From CADEFX01 sp050260355 (lineage in GTDB: Bacteria; Pseudomonadota; Alphaproteobacteria; Rhizobiales; Hyphomicrobiaceae): DNA of 64,000 nt. The position numbers and the translations under genes are program-made. The DNA is taken from assembly GCA_050260355.1 (NCBI GenBank), contig JBLNBZ010000114.1, positions 1 to 64,000 on the forward strand, given 5' to 3'. A model generated the notes under the pieces. That model was not told the origin of the DNA and ran no database searches. It saw only the letters and a list, made by a program, of their open reading frames with translations. This document shows positions 45,087 through 52,643 of this stretch, piece after piece (the first letter of the stretch is position 1; the number at the start of each line of letters is the position of its first letter).

Positions 45087-45129
45087 AGACCATGAAAAAT
45101 GCTTTCTAACGCCGTAGCCGCATGAAAAA
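44972..45129. repeat. phased array of seven CATGAAAAA-type repeats at the fic start
   Basis: Motif copies (+ strand) begin at 44972, 44992, 45021, 45041, 45071, 45091 and 45121. Five are exact CATGAAAAA; 44992 is CCTGAAAAA and 45041 is the degenerate CCTGAAATC. Spacings are 20, 29, 20, 30, 20 and 30 bases, near-multiples of one helical turn, so all copies face one side of the DNA. On the fic strand each reads TTTTTCATG. The 50-base period is not a multiple of three, so this is a DNA- or RNA-level signal and not a protein repeat. Confidence 0.75.
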
Positions 45130-45262
45130 CGCCATCCGCGACGGTCTTCGCCTGTCTGTCCTGGGGGGCCTCCCGCCCGGGGGCGCTAAACCTCACGGCC
45201 TTCGCACGGCAGGAGGCCCATTTCGACGAAGAAGTGCGGGCAAGCCGACTTACTCTTGTTGA

Positions 45263-45640
45263 CTAGCGCGAGGTGGTGTTGGCGCGCAGCCAAGTCTCGA
45301 GCAAATCGAACGAGAGCGTGTTGGATTCATAGAGCGGCAGCAGGAACGCCATCACCGCATCCTCGTCCGCGATCAGGCTGATGCCGTTGATCGCCAGAAA
45401 AGTGAAGGCAACGGCGAAGGCCGCGCGCTTGTTGCCGTCAATGAAGGGATGATTCTGCGAGAGGCTCTCCCAGAGGGCCGCGGCCTCGGCGATGATGTCG
45501 GCGTAGTAACCCGTCTGCGGGCGGAAGAGGGCAGCCTCGAGTTGGCCCATGTCGCGCACGCCGGGGCTGCCGCCGTAGCGCGTGATCTGATCGTCATGGA
45601 TCGCAAGGACTTCCGCGACGGTGAGATAGACCGTCGTCAT
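45263..45640 (-). CDS. Doc-type toxin (death-on-curing, Fic fold)
   Basis: 125-residue Doc protein. Motif HPFIDGNKRAA (His64) is the Doc variant of the Fic motif; Doc kinases phosphorylate EF-Tu and stop translation. YLTVAEVLAIHDDQI and the GGSPGVRDMGQLEAALFRP segment are also family hallmarks. Its ATG overlaps the antitoxin stop by 4 nt, giving the usual antitoxin-toxin order. It is 177 bases upstream of the larger fic gene on the same strand. Confidence 0.93.
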   Translation of the reverse strand: MTTVYLTVAEVLAIHDDQITRYGGSPGVRDMGQLEAALFRPQTGYYADIIAEAAALWESLSQNHPFIDGNKRAAFAVAFTFLAINGISLIADEDAVMAFLLPLYESNTLSFDLLETWLRANTTSR

Positions 45641-45867
45641 TCAGCGAGCTTCTTGTAGAGCTTCCCGAACCGCTGATGGCTCGCGTGATAGGCTGCCATC
45701 ACATGCTTGCGCGGTTTGCCGAGCCGGCGCTTCTCGACAAGGTCCGCGAGCGCTTCGTCGACGAGAGCCTGCACCTGCCGGCCTTCCTCTCTGGCGATTC
45801 CTCTAACGGCCTCGAGAAGGTCCGGATCAACTTGCGTCGCGAACTTCTGGCGCTGCTTCGTGCTCAT
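45637..45867 (-). CDS. antitoxin partner of Doc
   Basis: 76-residue protein. TQVDPDLLEAVRGIAREEGRQVQALVDEALADLVEKR looks like a ribbon-helix-helix DNA-binding region and is followed by a basic C-terminal tail (KPRKHVMAAYHASHQRFGKLYKKLAE) suited to wrapping the toxin. It is not a classic Phd. It would repress its own promoter in the short AT-rich stretch upstream (45868-45900). Confidence 0.82.
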   Translation of the reverse strand: MSTKQRQKFATQVDPDLLEAVRGIAREEGRQVQALVDEALADLVEKRRLGKPRKHVMAAYHASHQRFGKLYKKLAE

Positions 45868-45997
45868 AAATAAACGCTATCATGACAAATCATGAAATGT
45901 CAAGTTTTCGCAGCGCTGCAAAGAGGAGCCACACAGCAGACGGCGACAGGGTGGCCCGTGGCCCAGAATCTGGAGGTATGCGCCCGAAAAATTTGCT

Positions 45998-47305
45998 TCA
46001 CGTCTCCCGCCCGAAGTCCTGACCGGGATTGCGCCTGCGCCAGACCTCCATCTGGCGCCGGATGTTCTGGGCGCGGGGAAGGTTGTCTTCGACGAGGCTC
46101 GCCTTGGCGTCAGCGATGGTGATGCCGCGGACGCGCAGATAGAGATCCCGCGCGGCCTCTTCGCGCGCGTCCGACTGGCGCGAGAGCAGCTCATCATACT
46201 TACGGCCGTAATCGGCGAGGATGCGGTCGGTGAAATAACGCAGCTCGGCGCGCTGCACCTGAGCCAGCCGGCCGCGCTCGTTCCGGTGGACGTCCTCGAC
46301 ATAAAGAAGAAGCTGGCCGGTGTGGCGGATCGCATGCCGCATCTGGCGCATGGTGAGCGGCGTGCCCGCCCCGAGGCGTTCGCGGTTGGCGAGCACATAG
46401 ACGGCACGCTCCAGGGTCGTGGCCCGGGCAAGGTATTTGATCTCGCGCTTCTGGACCCTGTAGAGCTCGCGCCACTGCGGCCGGAACCGCTGCGCCACAT
46501 GCTCGTGGGCCTGGCCAAGGGCCCGAGACATCATGGCCTTGAAGTCGCGGCGCTCCTGACGGTGGCCTTGCCAGGCGGCATTGCGCTGCGGTCTGGCTGC
46601 GAGGACCAGCTCGTGCCGCAGCCGCGTCTGCCGATCCTTGATCTCCTTCCATTCGAACCACTGAGTACGATTCATGGCCCTGTGCTTGACCGGCACATAG
46701 GGAGTCTTCCCGGCACTGCCCTGTGCCTTGCCGGCAGCCGTCAGCAGCTTTTCAGCCTTCCTTGCGCTCTTGATGCGGTCGCGCTCGGCGTTGTTGTGGA
46801 TGCGCTCGTCGCAATGGAGCCCGTGCTCGCGCTCGTAGGCTTCGGCCCATCGGGAGAGGCGCTCCTTGGTGTACTTGAGGGGAGCGGTGAGCCCGGTATC
46901 GGGATGGATGGTGTTGACCACGAGATGCACATGCAAATGCTCCTTGTCGCCATGGGCGGCGATCAGCACCTGATGGCCGAGGAGGTCGAGGGCCTCGAGG
47001 CTCGAGAGCGCGGTGTCGCGCATGTGCTCAGGGGAGGGGTTGTCGCGCGCCGCCCAGGAGAGCGAATAGTGAAGCACCGGCTTCGTGTTCTTGCGCCCGC
47101 GCGCGTCATGGCCGGCCCGGCTCTTGATGATGGCCTGATCGCGGGCGACGGTGAACATCTCGAACCACGCGTCGTCGGGGTGCGAGAAGATGTTCAGCGT
47201 TTCTGTCCAAAGGACCCGGCTACGGGAAGTCGTCCCGGCGTCGTGCAGGATATAGCCGCACGCTCCTTTGAAACTCTGCCCGCGTTTGTGGAGGCGGGGA
47301 ATCAT
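45998..47305 (-). CDS. relaxase / mobilisation nuclease (MOBP, VirD2-like)
   Basis: 435-residue relaxase. Tyr18 (GACGYILHD) is the likely nicking tyrosine. The metal-binding triad is His123, His125 and His127 in EHLHVHLVVN (Asn131). A basic, coiled C-terminal half follows (QTRLRHELVLAARPQRN, RQMRHAIRHTGQL). It would nick one strand at oriT and lead it out through a type IV secretion channel. Its first 86 bases overlap the end of mobC in another frame. The oriT is probably in the spacer 47685-48489. Confidence 0.9.
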   Translation of the reverse strand: MIPRLHKRGQSFKGACGYILHDAGTTSRSRVLWTETLNIFSHPDDAWFEMFTVARDQAIIKSRAGHDARGRKNTKPVLHYSLSWAARDNPSPEHMRDTALSSLEALDLLGHQVLIAAHGDKEHLHVHLVVNTIHPDTGLTAPLKYTKERLSRWAEAYEREHGLHCDERIHNNAERDRIKSARKAEKLLTAAGKAQGSAGKTPYVPVKHRAMNRTQWFEWKEIKDRQTRLRHELVLAARPQRNAAWQGHRQERRDFKAMMSRALGQAHEHVAQRFRPQWRELYRVQKREIKYLARATTLERAVYVLANRERLGAGTPLTMRQMRHAIRHTGQLLLYVEDVHRNERGRLAQVQRAELRYFTDRILADYGRKYDELLSRQSDAREEAARDLYLRVRGITIADAKASLVEDNLPRAQNIRRQMEVWRRRNPGQDFGRET

Positions 47306-47684
47306 TGGCGATGGTCCTCGTTCTGAGGGCTTGGGTCTTCTGTTTGGCGAGCTCTTCGGACAAGAGAGCCGAGATCAGGTCGTGGGCGGTCTTCCAGGCG
47401 AACCGCGTGTCGGCCGGCAGGTTGCTGTTGAGCGCGTGGGCAATCTGGTTGGCGTTGTTGCCGATCCGCCGCAGCTCATTGAAGAGGGCCGGGTCCATGA
47501 CGGTGTAGGCAGGCCGCGGGCCGGAGACGATCCTGCCGTCGCGCACGAGCCGCTCGCACAGACCCGACACAGTGAGACCCAGCTCGCGCGCCTGAGCCGA
47601 ACGCTGAGCGAAATCATCATCCGTGAGCCGGATGCAGACCATCCGTGTGCGGGCGCCTTTGAGATGTGTCCGTTTCCTTCCCAT
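47220..47684 (-). CDS. mobC: MobC-like relaxosome accessory protein
   Basis: 154-residue protein: a basic N-terminus (MGRKRTHLKGARTRMVCIRL) likely forming a ribbon-helix-helix, and the MobC signature ELRRIGNNANQIAHALNSN. MobC helps melt oriT for the relaxase. ATG 47684 is taken; the frame continues to 47846 without similarity. The stop lies 86 bases inside the relaxase gene, an unusually long overlap that implies coupled translation. Confidence 0.85.
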   Translation of the reverse strand: MGRKRTHLKGARTRMVCIRLTDDDFAQRSAQARELGLTVSGLCERLVRDGRIVSGPRPAYTVMDPALFNELRRIGNNANQIAHALNSNLPADTRFAWKTAHDLISALLSEELAKQKTQALRTRTIANDSPPPQTRAEFQRSVRLYPARRRDDFP

Positions 47685-47781
47685 CGCGGGTCTCGTTGGT
47701 GTTGCATACGGGGCGCGGATGCGCCCCGGCCGGATGGGGTCCAGGGGAAAGCGGAGCGCCTTCCCCGGCGAGAGGGATTTG

Positions 47782-47819
47782 GATATCGATATCAAGCGAC
47801 AGCGCACGATATCGATAAC
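47782..47819. repeat. GATATCGATA direct repeats upstream of mobC
   Basis: GATATCGATATC (47782-47793, a perfect palindrome) and GATATCGATAAC (47808-47819) start 26 bases apart, 98 bases and more before the mobC ATG. They are a likely operator for the mobilisation operon. The core GGATATCGA recurs as an exact tandem repeat at 60372-60395. Confidence 0.55.
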
Positions 47820-47941
47820 AAATCCACATCTCGCTACCCCTCTCATTTACGGTATGTGCACTCCCTTCCTGCGCTCATTCTCTTTTGTTGGGTTATTCGC
47901 AAGTTTTTGGAATTGAACCGCACAAATGGCAAGAGCTGGAA

Positions 47942-47999
47942 CTTGGCATAACATCCGCAATTCCGCGGCGCTTGGCATAACGTGACGGAACATGTCACG
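47942..47999. other. candidate oriT: direct and inverted repeats between mobC and traG
   Basis: CTTGGCATAAC occurs at 47942-47952 and again at 47971-47981. It is followed immediately by the inverted repeat CGTGAC (47981-47986) and GTCACG (47994-47999). The spacer between divergent mobC-relaxase and the coupling-protein gene (47685-48489, about 800 bases) has no accepted gene, which is where a MOBP oriT is normally placed. I recognise no known nic consensus. Confidence 0.4.
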
Positions 48000-48489
48000 C
48001 GAAACGGCGACGAAATAAATTTCGCGGGCATCAAGAGTCGTCCACCCCGACCACACGGAGACTGCCGCCGTGCTCGCATCGCGCAAGGCGGACCTCAAGC
48101 CCACCCACGTGGCTTGCGCCACGCGGGTCCCTGCGGCTCGGTCCCCGCGTTGCGGCTGGCGGCCTTGCGCGATGCTGCGCGCGGACGGCACGTTGCATGC
48201 GCGGGTCGGGGCGGAAGGATGGGTGCTTTCAAGGTCGAACAAAAGGATATGTGACTGGCCTGTGTGCGAACGCGGCCACACTATGGAAATGCGCCCTTCA
48301 GGAACCGCCGATAGGGCGTCGCGAAATATTTTGAATTGAACCTGCCATCGCATGCCGGTGCGTTTCGCAGCACCGGTGAATTTGCCCGCGCGTTTACATA
48401 TCGCCATCCTTCGCATTAACTCGACGCGCGCTGCAGAAAGCGGCAATCATTCCATCTCGTATTGCGTGCCACTCACGTCGGAGCACGCA

Positions 48490-49866
48490 ATGGGGGTCGC
48501 AGACTTTCCGCCCCGAGGGTCGGGGATCGATGGGCGTCCCGAGACGCCGCCCGCGCAGATCTGGGCGCATCCCTGGCAGCTGGGACCGGCGTGGGACTGG
48601 AAGCCCGGCATGGTGCTGCTTGGCCAGTGGCAGGGACGTCTCATCGGCCGCGACGATGACCGTCATGTGGTGACCATCGCAGGCTCGCGCGCGGGCAAGT
48701 CGTCCACGGTGCTGATCCCCAACCTCAGGCGCTATCCCGGCTCGGTCATTGTGCTGGACCCGAAGGGCGAGCTGGCGCGCGCGACGGCTCCGCATCGGCA
48801 GCGTCTGGGGCAGCGCGTCTATGTGCTCGACCCGTTCGGCGAGACGGGCATGGCGTCCGCATCCCACAACCCCTTTGACGAGCTCGGCCACGGGAAAGCC
48901 AACCACGTGGCGGCCGATGCCGCACAGCTTGCGGACGCCCTCATCATCGGCAACCCCAGGGACCCCCACTGGACCGACAGCGCCAAGAACCTCATCCGCG
49001 GCTATGTCCTGCATCTGCTTTCGACGACGTCCCATGCGACGTTGCGCGAGGTGCGGCGTCTGCTCAACGCGACGCCGGACGAGCTGGACGGCCTGTTCGA
49101 GGCCATGACCAACTCGACCGCCTTCGACGGCATTGTGGCCAATATCGGCGCCTCGTTTCTGGGCAAGAAAGAAGCCGGCGGCCGCGAGCTGCAGGGCATC
49201 CTCTCAACGGCACAGGAGCAGACAGCGCCGCTCGACGACGTCGTCGGCGTTACCGGCCGCTCGGACTTTCGCCTATCGGAGCTCGGCACAGGCAAGGTGA
49301 GCCTCTATCTCGTACTGCCCGGCATGCGCATGGGCACGCATTACCGCTGGCTGCGACTCGTCATCCAGCAGGCATTGGCCGCAATGGAGCGCCATCCCAT
49401 TCCGCGCGGGTCGCTGCCGGCGTGGTTCATGCTCGAGGAGTTTCCTTCTCTTGGCCACATGCGCTCGATCGAAGCTGCGGCCGGACTCATGGCGGGCTTC
49501 GGCGTCAAGCTGTGGAGCGTGCTGCAGGACCTCACGCAGCTTCAGACCCATTACCCCAAATCCTGGGAGACGTTTCTTGGCAATGCCGGCGTCATCCAGG
49601 CGTTCGGCAATGCCGACGTGACCACGACCGAGCATCTCGCCAAGCGGCTCGGCACGACGCAGGTCATGGAGCGCCAGCAGGTACGCGTGTCGGGTGCAGC
49701 CATGTCGCACGGCGATACGGGGCTGCGGGAGCATCTGAGAAGCGTGCCGCTGCTCGACGCCTTCGAAATCACCCGATGGTTCTCGCGCGAATGCGGCCGG
49801 CAATTGGTCCTCGTGCCCGGCCGCCCGCCCATCTATATGCAAAGGCTCCCCGTCCATGAGCTTTGA
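48490..49866 (+). CDS. traG: TraG/VirD4-family coupling protein (soluble form)
   Basis: 458-residue T4SS coupling ATPase. Walker A is AGSRAGKSS (64-72), followed by VIVLDPKGEL; further family segments are MLEEFPSLGHM and LWSVLQDLTQLQTHYP. The two N-terminal membrane helices of standard VirD4/TraG (over 600 residues) are missing; the gene after it encodes a two-helix membrane protein that may replace them. It docks the relaxosome to a secretion channel. GGAG lies 6 bases before ATG 48490. Confidence 0.88.
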   Translation: MGVADFPPRGSGIDGRPETPPAQIWAHPWQLGPAWDWKPGMVLLGQWQGRLIGRDDDRHVVTIAGSRAGKSSTVLIPNLRRYPGSVIVLDPKGELARATAPHRQRLGQRVYVLDPFGETGMASASHNPFDELGHGKANHVAADAAQLADALIIGNPRDPHWTDSAKNLIRGYVLHLLSTTSHATLREVRRLLNATPDELDGLFEAMTNSTAFDGIVANIGASFLGKKEAGGRELQGILSTAQEQTAPLDDVVGVTGRSDFRLSELGTGKVSLYLVLPGMRMGTHYRWLRLVIQQALAAMERHPIPRGSLPAWFMLEEFPSLGHMRSIEAAAGLMAGFGVKLWSVLQDLTQLQTHYPKSWETFLGNAGVIQAFGNADVTTTEHLAKRLGTTQVMERQQVRVSGAAMSHGDTGLREHLRSVPLLDAFEITRWFSRECGRQLVLVPGRPPIYMQRLPVHEL

Positions 49867-50473
49867 ATGCCATGTCCTGCGCGAGGAACGGCCCGACGGC
49901 ACGCTTGGCGGCGTCGGCGTCCTGTGGACAGAAACCCGGGCCTGGCTCTGGAGCCTGCTTGCGGTCGCGGGCGGTCTCATCCTGCCCATGCTGATGCTGT
50001 GGAGCTTGATCGAGCTTCAGCATCAACTCGTGGTGCTGCGCACCGGCTTCGTGCATCGGGCTTCCGACCTTCCCCACTGGCTCATTCTTCCGGCTCTCAT
50101 CGGTCTGGAATACGTCTGCCTTGCCGAGCTCTGGGATCGGCCGATGCGGTGGCGCAGCCTCTTCTTCATGGCCGATGGCTCGAACCGCGCGCCGGACGGC
50201 TTCACGCGCCACAGAGGCTATGGCGCAATGCCCTATCACCAGAGCGAGATCAATTCCTTCGAGGTTCTGGCCTCGCGCGAGTCGCTCTGGCATCCGGTGC
50301 ACATCGTGGCGGCGTACCTGCGCAATGGCGATGTCATGCACGTGGCGGCGCGCTTGACGGCCGTCGAGGCGCACAAGGTTGCCGTTGAGCTCAACAACGC
50401 GCTCGCCGAGATGCGTGCCCATCGGGCGCGGCGCGCGCTTGCATCGGCGTTGCCGGACGCAGTCATTGACTAA
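49856..50473 (+). CDS. two-helix membrane protein coupled to traG
   Basis: 205-residue protein with two membrane segments (about residues 28-52 and 74-92) and a soluble C-terminal domain (ARESLWHPVHIVAAYLRNGD, then LTAVEAHKVAVELNNAL). I know no family name. It starts 11 bases before traG stops, so it is co-translated, and it could supply the membrane anchor that this TraG lacks. That role is inference from the truncated neighbour. Confidence 0.72.
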   Translation: MSFECHVLREERPDGTLGGVGVLWTETRAWLWSLLAVAGGLILPMLMLWSLIELQHQLVVLRTGFVHRASDLPHWLILPALIGLEYVCLAELWDRPMRWRSLFFMADGSNRAPDGFTRHRGYGAMPYHQSEINSFEVLASRESLWHPVHIVAAYLRNGDVMHVAARLTAVEAHKVAVELNNALAEMRAHRARRALASALPDAVID

Positions 50474-50484
50474 AGGAGGATGCG

Positions 50485-50745
50485 ATGGCGGATGAGGGTG
50501 GCCGCATCGAGCTGACATATCCTGTGCATTACCTTGAGGACGGTCGCACCGTCTGCGGCCATTCCCTGGCCCGGGAGCTCATCGGCGATGCGCTCAGGCT
50601 TCTCATCGGCATGCACGGGCGCAATCTGCGCGGGGCCTGGGACGAGTTCGAGACCATCGCCGATGCCGCAGCGCAGAGCCTCGATGAGCACATCCGCGCG
50701 GGCAAGGACGTCGGCTTCGTGATCCGGGCCGATCTCGTCTCGTAA
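50485..50745 (+). CDS. hypothetical protein downstream of traG
   Basis: 86-residue soluble acidic protein (MADEGGRIELTYPVHYLEDG; ends GFVIRADLVS). A very strong AAAGGAGGA precedes the ATG, 11 bases after the previous gene. No recognised domain. It is the third gene of the traG operon and converges on the methyltransferase operon. Confidence 0.68.
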   Translation: MADEGGRIELTYPVHYLEDGRTVCGHSLARELIGDALRLLIGMHGRNLRGAWDEFETIADAAAQSLDEHIRAGKDVGFVIRADLVS

Positions 50746-50776
50746 CCTCATGAGGCGGAAGGCAAGGAGTTGGTCG

Positions 50777-51433
50777 TCACGCGAAGCGCCTCTCATGGCA
50801 TCGATCGCGTGTGAGTGTTTTGTGCGGCGCCCGGAACTCCGCGCCGGAGAGCCACCAGAAGGTCGGGGGCCGTCGTGGCGACGTGTCCTGGGTCCAGACC
50901 GCCCAGACATAGCGGTGCTTGGTAAAGTAGGCGGGTGGCGGGCCGTAGCGGTCCTCGGGCCAGCACACGATATCGTCGATGGCGTAGAGCCGGGCGGGCG
51001 GCGCCTGACGCCACCATTGCGTGCGCCGGGGATGACAGAGCGAGGCCATGTTGAGCAGCATGGCAACCGTGCCGCCGGTCTTGCGCGCGAAGGCGAGCGC
51101 CTTGTGCACGAAGCGGTCGGCGAGGCCTGAGCCGTAAGGCGGGTTGGTGACGATGTGCCGGGCGCGCGGCTCAGCTTCGCGTAGGAAGTCGACGCCGGAA
51201 GCGCCGTACCCGTAAGGGTGCAGATCGGTAGCGACGACCGTATACCCGTGGTCGAGGAGCACCTGCGCGATGCGCCCGTCGCCGCAGGCCGGCTCCCAGA
51301 TGGGGCCGTCGAAGCTCTCCACCGAGAGCAGCGCGCGTGTGGCCTCGGGCGGCGTCGGATAGAACTCGTTGGGCAGGCGGCGGGGCACGAAGCTGCGGGA
51401 AGCGCTCCAGGCTGCGGGCGTGGCGAAGGTCAT
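50777..51433 (-). CDS. DNA adenine methyltransferase-like protein
   Basis: 218-residue class I methyltransferase fold. The SAM-binding motif EPACGDGRI (47-55) is preceded by YPTPPEATRALL, the catalytic motif is TNPPYGSG (96-103, NPPY), and C-terminal aromatic segments follow. The order and NPPY predict N6-adenine methylation of DNA, possibly as an orphan enzyme protecting the element from host restriction; no restriction endonuclease is adjacent. Its ATG overlaps the previous gene by 4 nt; it is the last gene of a five-gene overlapping set. Confidence 0.8.
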   Translation of the reverse strand: MTFATPAAWSASRSFVPRRLPNEFYPTPPEATRALLSVESFDGPIWEPACGDGRIAQVLLDHGYTVVATDLHPYGYGASGVDFLREAEPRARHIVTNPPYGSGLADRFVHKALAFARKTGGTVAMLLNMASLCHPRRTQWWRQAPPARLYAIDDIVCWPEDRYGPPPAYFTKHRYVWAVWTQDTSPRRPPTFWWLSGAEFRAPHKTLTRDRCHERRFA

Positions 51434-51633
51434 GGCCGCACCTCCGCCTCGTAGTGGGCGCGTGCGCGCTCGAGCGCGGCTTCGAAGTCGAAGCCCCTGG
51501 CATCGGACCAGTGCATGAGGTCGCACAAGAGGTCGCCGAGGCTGTCCTCATAGTCACAACCGGTGGCGCGGCGGAAGGCGATCAGGGCGGCTTCGCCCCA
51601 GAGCGCGCGTTGCAGGGTGCTTGGGGCGGTCAT
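51430..51633 (-). CDS. mini-gene 4 of the methyltransferase operon
   Basis: 67-residue acidic protein (LWGEAALIAFRRATGCDYED, LLCDLMHWSDARGFDFEAAL). No recognised family, although similar short proteins occur in rhizobial plasmid cargo. It overlaps both neighbours by 4 nt (ATGA), which is the main evidence for coding. Confidence 0.68.
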   Translation of the reverse strand: MTAPSTLQRALWGEAALIAFRRATGCDYEDSLGDLLCDLMHWSDARGFDFEAALERARAHYEAEVRP

Positions 51634-51812
51634 GCAGGGCCTTCCTCGCGCAACGCGTCGCGATAGAGGTCCATGAAGCCGCGCACCCGGAACTGAAGGC
51701 AGACGATGTCCCAGCCGCGTGCGGCCGCATCCGGATCCTCGAGCAGGCGCTCGCACTCACCGATGATCGAGACGGCCTCGTCGAACCGGGCTCTGAGCTG
51801 CTGGGAGGTCAT
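51630..51812 (-). CDS. mini-gene 3 of the methyltransferase operon
   Basis: 60-residue helical protein (MTSQQLRARFDEAVSIIGE; LQFRVRGFMDLYRDALREE). No family known. ATG 51812 follows GGAGGTC on the coding strand and overlaps the previous stop by 4 nt. The longer frame to 52061 is non-coding upstream. Confidence 0.65.
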   Translation of the reverse strand: MTSQQLRARFDEAVSIIGECERLLEDPDAAARGWDIVCLQFRVRGFMDLYRDALREEGPA

Positions 51813-51985
51813 CGCTGACCTCCCATGTCCAGAAGCTCGCTGTCGAAGGTCTCGATCTCGCCGTAGCGGGCGCGGAATGCGGTCTCGCCGTCGAGATAGT
51901 AAAGGTCCTCGGCGCGGCCGATGGCGGTGCCGATGAACAGCTCGAAGGCGTCCTCGGCGTTGGGATTGAAGAGGGCGGGGGTCAT
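51809..51985 (-). CDS. mini-gene 2 of the methyltransferase operon
   Basis: 58-residue acidic protein read directly from the sequence: MTPALFNPNAEDAFELFIG at the start, LYYLDGETAFRARYGEIET in the middle, ending LLDMGGQR. No recognised family. It overlaps the gene before it and the gene after it by 4 nt each, completing an unbroken chain of ATGA overlaps. Confidence 0.65.
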   Translation of the reverse strand: MTPALFNPNAEDAFELFIGTAIGRAEDLYYLDGETAFRARYGEIETFDSELLDMGGQR

Positions 51986-52227
51986 TGCTGGCCCCCGTGC
52001 GCTGCGCCGTTGAAGTCATCGCCGGCGTCGTTCTTTTCTTCGATCTCGCGGACCACGACACGGCCGGAGCTCGAGGTCGGGAACAGATCGAATTTGAGGC
52101 CTGCGCCCTTCTTGTCCTTGTGCAGCCAGGCGGCGCCGATGCGCGTCCACCGCGCCTTCTCGCCTTCGCCGTCGACGTGCCAGATGGCGTGGGTCGGCCG
52201 CTTGTTCTCGTTGGATTTGGTGCTCAT
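51982..52227 (-). CDS. first mini-gene of the methyltransferase operon
   Basis: 81-residue protein: THAIWHVDGEGEKARWTRIG, then AAWLHKDKKGAGLKFDLFP and VVREIEEK. Related short proteins are frequent next to ParB/ArdC cargo in rhizobial elements, with no known function. ATG 52227 is the family-like start. It is preceded by the structured leader 52228-52400. Confidence 0.7.
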   Translation of the reverse strand: MSTKSNENKRPTHAIWHVDGEGEKARWTRIGAAWLHKDKKGAGLKFDLFPTSSSGRVVVREIEEKNDAGDDFNGAAHGGQQ

Positions 52228-52400
52228 GGGTATCTTCCGTTGTTGTCGTTGTGGGACAAGCACCACGCCCGTCCCGATGGGGACGCAAGAACCGCCGACC
52301 ATGCTCGCGGGTCACACAGGCCACACGGGAGCGCCCGGGTTTCCCCCGGGGCGCGAAGGGATCGGGCAGCCTGTTGACCCGTTAGCGAGCGGGCGGCGGT
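52228..52400 (-). promoter_or_regulatory. structured leader D, upstream of the mini-gene operon
   Basis: GC-rich untranslated stretch with two strong hairpins: CGTCCC-GATG-GGGACG (52270-52285), and GCGCCCGGG (52331-52339) paired with about 52345-52354 (one bulge). Then comes CGGGCAGCCTGTTGAC (52363-52378, + strand), nearly identical to a block in leader C. No ORF is convincing. It may be a 5' UTR regulatory RNA or, on the + strand, a small RNA. Confidence 0.4.
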
Positions 52401-52643
52401 AAGGACCCATCATCGAGGGACGCCGGCCGTGCTTGGACATCCACGGCGCATGACGGCAACGGAGATCCGGGCGCCAATCTCAGGAACAGCGGCGATGATC
52501 CTGGGCTGGCCTCGTGAAGAAGGGCGAGAATAAGCGGGACCACTCCACGGTGCGACTGGAATTGCAGCGGCAAGAGCGCAGCCGGAATTCCGCCATGGTC
52601 CGATCCGTCCATGCGTGGGGTGTGCGAGAGGAGCGAGACTGAG

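Noticed and set aside
47847..48446. 199-codon minus-strand frame in the mobC-traG spacer
   Set aside because: No recognisable domain, no RBS, and it spans the direct and inverted repeats proposed as oriT.
50777..51433. Restriction-modification system with the methyltransferase
   Set aside because: No endonuclease gene adjoins it; neighbours are mini-genes without nuclease motifs.
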